A stretch of 60,815 nucleotides of DNA from Bacteroidota bacterium. Lineage in GTDB: Bacteria > Bacteroidota > Bacteroidia > Flavobacteriales > Flavobacteriaceae. Under the pieces are notes generated by a model. The model searched no databases and was not told where the DNA came from. It was given only the letters and a program-made list of their open reading frames with translations. Position 1 is the stretch's first letter; each line of letters begins with the position of its first letter. Positions 55,076 through 60,815 of the stretch are shown here, piece by piece. Both the position numbers and the translations under genes were made by a program. The stretch spans positions 1 through 60,815 of the forward strand of contig JAAYLC010000247.1 of NCBI GenBank assembly GCA_012522045.1, read 5' to 3'.

Positions 55076-55170
55076 AAATTTCTATATAGTAGGATAATAT
55101 CAGATACAGGGAATCTGTTTCTTTCAATGAACTTACTGTCCGCAAAAGAAAAGAATAGAAATTTCTATAT
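55076..55170. repeat. 12-bp direct repeat upstream of the TonB-dependent receptor
   Basis: AAATTTCTATAT occurs at 55076-55087 and again at 55159-55170. The second copy overlaps a perfect 12-bp palindrome, TAGAAATTTCTA (55156-55167). The repeats lie in the 123-base gap before the receptor gene and after glnS, so they might be regulator-binding sites for the receptor. No clear TAnnTTTG box was seen in the gap. Confidence 0.35.
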
Positions 55171-55183
55171 GGTTAAGGATAAG

Positions 55184-56863
55184 TTATGATTCTATTTTCT
55201 CCCAAGAATCACGTAACGGCACTGTACGATTGAAAACAATCTTAGAATCGGTTGTATCTCTATCGACCGTAAAATAACCCAAACGTTGAAACTGAAATTT
55301 ATCTTCAGCTTCTACCTTTTCAATACTTGGTTCAGCGTAACCTGTCACAATTTTCAATGAATTCGGATTGAGAAATTCTAAGAAATCTGTATCTTTTTTG
55401 GCATCCGGAGCTGCTTCAACAAAAAGCCTGTCATACAAACGGACTTCTGTTTCAATAGCGTGCGGGATGGAAACCCAATGAAGTGTGCCTTTAACTTTTC
55501 GCTTAGAAGCTTCAGTTCCACTTCCGCTACGGCTTTCTTCATCATAAGTACAATGTATTTCTAAGATATTTCCTGCTTCGTCTTTAATTACGTTAGTGGC
55601 TTTAATAATATAAGCATTTTTTAAACGTACTTCTTTGCCGATGGTTAAACGGAAAAATTTACGATTTGCTTCTTCTTTAAAGTCTTCGCGTTCAATATAA
55701 AGTTCTCGAGAAAAGGGAACTTTACGCGTACCCATCGCATCATCTTCCGGATTGTTTTCGGCTTCTAACCATTCTACTTTATCTTCCGGATAATTGGTTA
55801 TGACAATTTTTACCGGGTCTAAAACAACCATAATGCGCGGTACTTTTTTATTTAAATCTTCACGGATATGAAATTCTAAATGAGAAACATCAATTAAATT
55901 TTCTCTTTTTCCAACGCCGATACTTTCTGCAAAATTTCGGATGGATTCAGGAGTATAACCACGACGTCTCAAACCAGCAATTGTCGGCATTCGAGGATCA
56001 TCCCAGCTCTTGACAATTCCCTTTTCTACCAGTTGAGCCAATTTGCGTTTACTGACCACGGTATGACTTAAATTTCTTCTTGCAAATTCACGTTGTTTGG
56101 GTCTTAATTTGGTCGGATCGTAAATTTGGTCGAGAAACCAATCGTATAATTCCCGGTGTGGTAAAAATTCCAGGGTACAAAAGGAATGCGAAATTTGTTC
56201 GATATAATCGCTTTCCCCGTGTGCCCAATCATACATTGGATAAATTTTCCAGTCTGTCCCTGTTCTGTGATGAGGTTTGTGGAGTACGCGGTACATTACC
56301 GGATCCCGCATCAGCATATTCGGTGATGCCATATCAATTTTTGCACGTAGCACATGTTGTCCTTCCGGAGTTTCTCCGTTTTTCATTTTTTCAAACAATT
56401 CCAAGTTTTCTTCGACCGAACGATCTCGATACGGGCTGTTTGTACCCGGAATTTGCGGTGTTCCTTTTTGCTGCGCGATTGCTTCGGAAGATTGTGAATC
56501 GACATAGGCTTTTCCTTCTTTAATAAGTTGAACTGCCCAATCGTACAGTTGCTGAAAATAATCAGAAGCATAACATTCTTTTGCCCATTCAAATCCGAGC
56601 CATTGGACATCACGTTTAATGGCATCGACGAATTCTTGTTCCTCTTTAATCGGATTGGTATCGTCAAAACGAAGATTAACCGGCGCATTGTATTTTAACC
56701 CGAATCCGAAATTCAGACAAATAGAAGTGGCATGACCGATGTGTAAATAACCATTTGGTTCAGGAGGGAATCGAAAGCATAAATCTGATAATTTATAATT
56801 GTTTCGTAGATCTTCTTCGATGATATGCTCTAAAAAATTGAGGGATGCTTCTTCTTTTGCCAT
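55184..56863 (-). CDS. glnS: Glutaminyl-tRNA synthetase
   Basis: A 559-residue class I synthetase. RFPPEPNGYLHIGHATSICLNFG contains the HIGH motif, and HTVVSKRKLAQLVEKG holds the KMSKS variant. The N-terminal catalytic domain and the C-terminal anticodon-binding beta barrels are full length for bacterial GlnRS. The direct glutaminylation route is therefore present beside gltX at 35 kb. A -7 box lies 17 bases upstream of the ATG. Confidence 0.97.
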   Translation of the reverse strand: MAKEEASLNFLEHIIEEDLRNNYKLSDLCFRFPPEPNGYLHIGHATSICLNFGFGLKYNAPVNLRFDDTNPIKEEQEFVDAIKRDVQWLGFEWAKECYASDYFQQLYDWAVQLIKEGKAYVDSQSSEAIAQQKGTPQIPGTNSPYRDRSVEENLELFEKMKNGETPEGQHVLRAKIDMASPNMLMRDPVMYRVLHKPHHRTGTDWKIYPMYDWAHGESDYIEQISHSFCTLEFLPHRELYDWFLDQIYDPTKLRPKQREFARRNLSHTVVSKRKLAQLVEKGIVKSWDDPRMPTIAGLRRRGYTPESIRNFAESIGVGKRENLIDVSHLEFHIREDLNKKVPRIMVVLDPVKIVITNYPEDKVEWLEAENNPEDDAMGTRKVPFSRELYIEREDFKEEANRKFFRLTIGKEVRLKNAYIIKATNVIKDEAGNILEIHCTYDEESRSGSGTEASKRKVKGTLHWVSIPHAIETEVRLYDRLFVEAAPDAKKDTDFLEFLNPNSLKIVTGYAEPSIEKVEAEDKFQFQRLGYFTVDRDTTDSKIVFNRTVPLRDSWEKIES

Positions 56864-56880
56864 AACAAAAAATGATGGCG

Positions 56881-56888
56881 CAAATTTA
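56881..56888 (-). promoter_or_regulatory. -7 box of glnS
   Basis: The minus strand reads TAAATTTG, 17 bases before the glnS ATG, in the 90-base divergent region shared with folB. Confidence 0.5.
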
Positions 56889-56923
56889 CAAAAAAAGACT
56901 GAAAAAAATACGCACTTTTGTTG

Positions 56924-56931
56924 TAGTTTTG
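56924..56931 (+). promoter_or_regulatory. -7 box of folB
   Basis: TAGTTTTG fits TAnnTTTG and lies 22 bases before the folB start at 56954. Confidence 0.45.
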
Positions 56932-56953
56932 AACATCTATTTTACACACAAAA

Positions 56954-57310
56954 TTGGACAAAATAAAGCTTAAAAATATCCGTGTTTATGCCTATCACGG
57001 ATGCTTGGAGGAAGAAGGAGTTATAGGTTCTGATTACCGTGTTGATCTTACGGTATATTCTAATCTTACCAAAGCTTCAAAAACGGATTTGCTTTCAGAT
57101 ACGATTGATTATGTGCATCTTAAATCAATCGTAAAACGTGAAATGTTGATTCGGTCAAAACTTTTGGAAAATGTAGCTCAACGTATCATGGAAGCGATTT
57201 TATCCGAATTGAAACTCGTTAAAAAAGTAAAAATTTCCATTGCAAAAAAAAATCCGCCCATCGGTGGAGATGTATCGGAAGTGCGTGTAATTATGAAAAG
57301 AGAAAGATAA
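56954..57310 (+). CDS. folB: Dihydroneopterin aldolase
   Basis: A 118-residue folate enzyme that cleaves dihydroneopterin to 6-hydroxymethyl-dihydropterin and glycolaldehyde. KIKLKNIRVYAYHGCLEEEGVIGSDYRVDLTVY is the FolB N-terminus with the conserved Gly and Glu. IDYVHLKSIVKREM and KNPPIGGDVSEVRVIM are the family's later motifs, including the active-site Lys. The start is TTG; no upstream ATG is available. Confidence 0.93.
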   Translation: MDKIKLKNIRVYAYHGCLEEEGVIGSDYRVDLTVYSNLTKASKTDLLSDTIDYVHLKSIVKREMLIRSKLLENVAQRIMEAILSELKLVKKVKISIAKKNPPIGGDVSEVRVIMKRER

Positions 57311-57388
57311 TTTTTAACAGTTTGTTGCCGATTCTGGTATAAGTTTCTATATTTGCAATCGTTTTTTAGAAAACTTTCTTTCAAATAC

Positions 57389-57462
57389 GGCATCGTGGCC
57401 GAGTGGCTAGGCAGAGGTCTGCAAAACCTTCTACAGCGGTTCGAATCCGCTCGATGCCTCCA
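57389..57462 (+). tRNA. tRNA-Cys (GCA)
   Basis: The acceptor arm GGCATCG pairs with CGATGCC, followed by discriminator T (typical of tRNA-Cys) and an encoded CCA. The anticodon stem GAGGT/ACCTT encloses the loop CTGCAAA with anticodon GCA at 57421-57423. The T arm has GCGGTTCGAATCCGC. The fold is complete with a normal D arm. It is a lone tRNA between folB and a terminator. Confidence 0.97.
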
Positions 57463-57463
57463 A

Positions 57464-57493
57464 AAACCTTCAAGTTATTTTGAAGGTTTTTTT
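57464..57493. terminator. Terminator after tRNA-Cys
   Basis: AAACCTTCAA (57464-57473) pairs with TTGAAGGTTT (57480-57489) over a 6-base loop, followed by T residues. It sits between the forward tRNA and the minus-strand LysE-type gene, and the A run on its left makes it usable in both directions. Confidence 0.85.
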
Positions 57494-58211
57494 ATTCCTT
57501 GATAACAGGCGGAATGGGTTTGTCTAAGGGATGCGATTGTCCCGGAATCGTATCAAGCCCTGCTTCTAAGCCTTGCGGAAAAATTCCTTGAATCAATAAA
57601 AAAATTCCGAAAATCACTATAAGAATACTTACCCACTGCTTGGTTTTAAATATCAACCTCCCGGATAGTCTTCTCATAACGCGTTTGGCAAGGGTGATTT
57701 TTATGAGATCGGTTGTAAAAAAAGTAATCAATACGGTTGCCAGAAACCAAAATACACCGGTGTCTGTGGTGGTGAGTGCATTTGCCATTACCAACGTTGC
57801 AATCCACCCGATTAAAACTCCGAAATTGACAAAATTCAAGAAAAATCCTTTAAAAAATAGATTTCTAAATTTTCCTTTGACTGCTTTGGTGTAATACTCT
57901 CGCATAATTTTAAATATGGAGTTATTAACCCGAATATAGGTAATGACTCCATAAGCAATCAAAACAACCCCTCCGAAAATCAACAACGCCGGATCGTGTT
58001 GTATTTTTTCCAATATTTTATTTGTACTGAAAAAAGCGATTATGATAAATACGATATCTGCGGAAATAGCGCCTAAATCAAAAAAAATAGCAGCTCTGAT
58101 TCCTTTTGAAATTGCTGTTTCTATTAATGTAAAAAAAACAGGACCTACCGCAAAAGAAAGTAAAAAACCATATAAAACGGCATATATCAGACCATCTGTC
58201 ATAACATTCAT
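57492..58211 (-). CDS. LysE/RhtB family amino-acid exporter
   Basis: A 239-residue membrane protein with about six hydrophobic helices. The first segment, LIYAVLYGFLLSFAVGPVFFTLIETAISKGIRAAIFFDLGAI, is the LysE family signature (GxxPGP-like followed by a conserved acidic helix). It would export an amino acid or related metabolite. A TTG start lies two codons upstream; ATG at 58211 is preferred, and a further ATG is at 58202. The substrate is unknown. Confidence 0.85.
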   Translation of the reverse strand: MNVMTDGLIYAVLYGFLLSFAVGPVFFTLIETAISKGIRAAIFFDLGAISADIVFIIIAFFSTNKILEKIQHDPALLIFGGVVLIAYGVITYIRVNNSIFKIMREYYTKAVKGKFRNLFFKGFFLNFVNFGVLIGWIATLVMANALTTTDTGVFWFLATVLITFFTTDLIKITLAKRVMRRLSGRLIFKTKQWVSILIVIFGIFLLIQGIFPQGLEAGLDTIPGQSHPLDKPIPPVIKE

Positions 58212-58250
58212 CAACAAAATTTAAAAAGGGAAAAATAGCGAATTTAGTAA

Positions 58251-60488
58251 CTAATTGTTTTCATTCATTTCCCGATGTCCTATTAAATAAAAATCAAGAT
58301 GTTTCTTTACTAAATCTGCATTTTTTACTTTGACGTACACTTCATCTCCCAATTGATATACATTTCCGGTACGTTGGCCGAAAACAGCAAAATCATCGGC
58401 ATCAAAAATATATCTGTCATCTTTTAAATCTTGCAAACGTACCATTCCTTCACATTTATTGGAAATAATTTCTACATAAATTCCCCATTCCGTAACTCCC
58501 GAAATTACGCCTAAAAATTCAATTTCTCGTTGATGCATCATATATTTTACTTGCATATATTTAATGCTGTCACGCTCTGCATTAACGGCCAAATTTTCCA
58601 TTTCACTACTGTGCGCACATTTTTCTTCATATTCATCTTCAGAAGGTGATTTTCCGTTCTCAAGATAGTGAAAAAGAAGACGGTGTGCCATAATATCGGG
58701 ATAGCGACGAATGGGAGAAGTAAAATGACTGTAATAATCAAAAGCAAGTCCGTAATGACCAATATTGAAAGTCGTGTAAAATGCTTTGCTCATACTCCGA
58801 ATGGTCAGTGTATCTATAAGGTTTTGTTCTTTTTTACCTTCTACATCTTTTAAAAGTTTGTTGAGTGAATTTGCAGTAGATTGGGCAGTTTTTGTATTTA
58901 TCTTATATCCAAAACGACTGATAATTTTCTGTAATGCAGCTAATTTTTCATCGTCGGGTTCATCGTGAACTCGGTAAACAAATGTTTTCTTAGGCTGTTG
59001 TTTTCCAATGAATTCGGCAACTTTACGATTGGCAAGAAGCATAAATTCTTCAATTAATTTATTAGCATCTTTGCTTTCTTTAAAATATACACCTGTAGGT
59101 TCGTTATCTTCATCCAACATAAATTTGACTTCTACTTTATCAAAAGAAATAGCACCTGAACGCATCCGTTGCTGACGTAGTTTCTGAGCCAATTTGTTCA
59201 TGCTGCAAACCGCTTCTACAATTGGTTCTGGAACTTCATAAGCGGTGTCTTGTATGGAAATATCTTCAGGAATCAGAATTTTAGAATAATTCTCAGTTGG
59301 ACTATCGTAAAATTCTTCAATAATATACTGTGCTTCTTCGTAAGAAAATCTGGCATCACTCAGCATCACAGTTTTCCCAAACCATTGATTGATTACATGC
59401 GCTTTGGAATCGATTTCAAAAATGACCGAAAACGTATATTTTTCTTCGTGAGGTCGTAAAGAACACGCCTGATTGGATAATATTTCCGGCAACATAGGTA
59501 CCACCCTGTCTACCAAATAAATTGAAGTGGCACGCTCATAAGCTTCTTCGTCTAAAATAGTTCCGGGTTCTACATAATGCGAGACATCGGCAATATGCAC
59601 TCCGATTTCAAAATTTCCATTATCCAATTTTCGAAAAGACAATGCATCGTCAAAATCTTTAGCATCTTTAGGATCAATTGTAAAAGTCAACACATCGCGA
59701 ATGTCTTTTCGTTTCTTGATTTCTGATTCTGAAATTTTTGTATCGATCCGGTTTGCAAATTCTTCCACTTCATTTGGAAATTCTTCAGGCAAGCCGTATT
59801 GCGCCAAAATGGAGTGAATTTCTGTGGCATGTGCTCCGGGCATTCCGAATACTTTTATCACACGACCGGTAGGTGAATCAGCAGTTTCAGGCCATTCTTC
59901 AATGGCTACCAAAACTTTTTCACCATCTTTTGCGGTCCCTATTTTGTTAATGGGAATAAAAATATCGGTTCGCATTTTACTGCTTTCAACTTCGACAAAT
60001 GCAAAATGAGCAGAAATTTTAATGACGCCTACAAATTCTTTTTGCTTGCGTTCAATGACTTGCGTGATGGTTCCTTGTAATTTTCCTGCTTTTCGTCGTT
60101 TGTACAAATAAACCTCAACCAAATCGCCGTGCAAGGCTCTGTTTAAATCTTTGCTTTTAATCAGAATATCTTCATCCAGAGATTCAACAATCACAAATCC
60201 ATATCCCGATGAAGTCATATCTAAAATTCCGGTATAGTAATTCGTATCTTTTGCCAGCTGATATTTTCCTCTGGAGACTTCTTCTACATATTCTTTTTTT
60301 ATCAGTTTTTTTATGCTTCGTGTAATTTGATTTCTACTTTCAGCATCATCAACACCTAATTTTGCGGCAATTTGCTTATAATTTAAAGGCTGACTCGAAT
60401 TCTTTAAAACCGATTGAATCTGAATTGCATAAGCCTCTTTTTTGGATTGTTTTGATGATTTATTTTTATTGTTTTTTTTCTTATTCAT
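58251..60488 (-). CDS. rnr: Ribonuclease R
   Basis: A 745-residue 3'-5' exoribonuclease. A Lys/Asn-rich N-terminus leads into a winged-helix region (about 25-80) and cold-shock domains. The RNB catalytic domain carries DPKDAKDFDDALSF, with the metal-binding Asp residues, and ADVSHYVEPG. The S1 domain is near the C-terminus (EFLGVISGVTEWGIYVEI). It degrades structured RNA and helps in rRNA and mRNA quality control. The length is typical for RNase R. It is separated from the LysE-type gene by 39 bases. Confidence 0.96.
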   Translation of the reverse strand: MNKKKNNKNKSSKQSKKEAYAIQIQSVLKNSSQPLNYKQIAAKLGVDDAESRNQITRSIKKLIKKEYVEEVSRGKYQLAKDTNYYTGILDMTSSGYGFVIVESLDEDILIKSKDLNRALHGDLVEVYLYKRRKAGKLQGTITQVIERKQKEFVGVIKISAHFAFVEVESSKMRTDIFIPINKIGTAKDGEKVLVAIEEWPETADSPTGRVIKVFGMPGAHATEIHSILAQYGLPEEFPNEVEEFANRIDTKISESEIKKRKDIRDVLTFTIDPKDAKDFDDALSFRKLDNGNFEIGVHIADVSHYVEPGTILDEEAYERATSIYLVDRVVPMLPEILSNQACSLRPHEEKYTFSVIFEIDSKAHVINQWFGKTVMLSDARFSYEEAQYIIEEFYDSPTENYSKILIPEDISIQDTAYEVPEPIVEAVCSMNKLAQKLRQQRMRSGAISFDKVEVKFMLDEDNEPTGVYFKESKDANKLIEEFMLLANRKVAEFIGKQQPKKTFVYRVHDEPDDEKLAALQKIISRFGYKINTKTAQSTANSLNKLLKDVEGKKEQNLIDTLTIRSMSKAFYTTFNIGHYGLAFDYYSHFTSPIRRYPDIMAHRLLFHYLENGKSPSEDEYEEKCAHSSEMENLAVNAERDSIKYMQVKYMMHQREIEFLGVISGVTEWGIYVEIISNKCEGMVRLQDLKDDRYIFDADDFAVFGQRTGNVYQLGDEVYVKVKNADLVKKHLDFYLIGHREMNENN

Positions 60489-60511
60489 GCATTTATATTT
60501 ATGTAAAAATA

Positions 60512-60523
60512 CTACATATGTAG
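60512..60523. repeat. Palindrome between rnr and the DUF2007 gene
   Basis: CTACATATGTAG is a perfect 12-bp palindrome in the 91-base divergent gap, 23 bases upstream of rnr. It could be an operator, but palindromes of this size can occur by chance in AT-rich DNA. Confidence 0.3.
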
Positions 60524-60579
60524 ATATGTATTCATATTTTTATCTTATTTCATTTTGAACTTGCTTTAAACCCTTTTGT

Positions 60580-60815
60580 ATGACAAATTTTCATACCGTT
60601 GCTATCTTTCAATTTGCTGCAGAATATGCAGTTTTAAAATTGTTGTTGGAACAAGAAAATATACGTCATTTCTTTCAGAATGAAACTTTTTTAAGCGTCC
60701 TTCCTTTTTATCCGATTGCCGGCGGCGGAATTCAACTTAAAGTTCACCAAGAAGATGTGGAACGCGCCAAACAAATAATCTCTGATTTGAACGATTCTTC
60801 TCACTTGAAAAAAGT
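60580..60815 (+). CDS. DUF2007 domain protein, 5' part only
   Basis: The frame is open from ATG at 60580 to the window edge, giving 78 complete residues and no stop. It begins MTNFHTVAIFQFAAEYAVLKLLLEQENIRHF, with VLPFYPIAGGGIQLKVHQEDVERAKQIISD later. That is the DUF2007 'putative signal transducing protein' pattern: a ferredoxin-like fold with an AAEYAVLKLLLE helix and a final VxxEDxExAxxII strand-helix. The function is unknown. Confidence 0.72.
   Translation, partial: MTNFHTVAIFQFAAEYAVLKLLLEQENIRHFFQNETFLSVLPFYPIAGGGIQLKVHQEDVERAKQIISDLNDSSHLKK

Overview
The window looks like a chromosomal segment from a member of the Flavobacteriaceae (Bacteroidota). The evidence is low GC, Bacteroidota-type -7 promoter boxes (TAnnTTTG), almost no Shine-Dalgarno sequences, families largely confined to this phylum (DUF4837, DUF4175, a DUF6909-like protein), and TonB-dependent receptors with N-terminal carboxypeptidase-like domains. 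No insertion sequence, prophage, CRISPR array or rRNA operon was seen. There is one tRNA, tRNA-Cys(GCA).

Region 1 (about 1-18.5 kb) is a surface-polysaccharide locus. After a purD stub and one forward glycosyltransferase, everything is on the minus strand. In transcription order it holds rmlB, rmlA, rmlC and rmlD (dTDP-rhamnose), a Wzz-like protein, a Wzx flippase, an asparagine-synthetase-like enzyme, a GT4 glycosyltransferase, a Wzy/WaaL-type protein, a PssD/PssE split glycosyltransferase, three more polymerase/ligase-like membrane proteins, a UDP-glucuronate decarboxylase and a WcaJ-type initiating phosphosugar transferase. The middle (about 5.1-15 kb) is visibly more AT-rich and looks like the exchangeable, structure-specific cassette.

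Region 2 (18.5-35 kb) is mostly housekeeping and envelope genes: a DUF6909-like protein with nucleoside-phosphorylase-type motifs, GH3-like adenylate-forming enzyme, M23 peptidase, tatA, DUF4837 lipoprotein, LysM lytic transglycosylase, pgk, holB, a methyltransferase, mnmG, ybeY and a giant DUF4175 protein. Two consensus ParB-binding parS sites flank mnmG, so this part probably lies near the chromosome origin.

Region 3 (35-49.8 kb) is forward: gltX, an SPFH protein, then a phosphate-starvation cluster of pstSCAB-phoU, a broken marC, a TonB-dependent receptor, a beta-helix-like lipoprotein and a PhoB/PhoR-type two-component pair. The pstS and lipoprotein genes share a near-identical upstream module (TGTAACA plus a -7-like box at fixed spacing), which looks like this lineage's Pho box. 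PstC carries an inserted segment resembling part of PstS.

Region 4 (49.8-60.8 kb) is mainly minus strand: a small envelope cluster (YtxH, holin-like DUF1469, TIGR02588, a frameshifted TIGR02587), a second TonB-dependent receptor, glnS, then forward folB and tRNA-Cys, a LysE-type exporter, rnr, and the start of a DUF2007 gene running off the end.

Two genes are interrupted by single lesions: marC by an in-frame stop, and the TIGR02587 gene by a frameshift in a 7-base homopolymer. Each may be real decay or a sequence error. Several -7 boxes sit only 3-5 bases before the start codon, which suggests leaderless transcripts.
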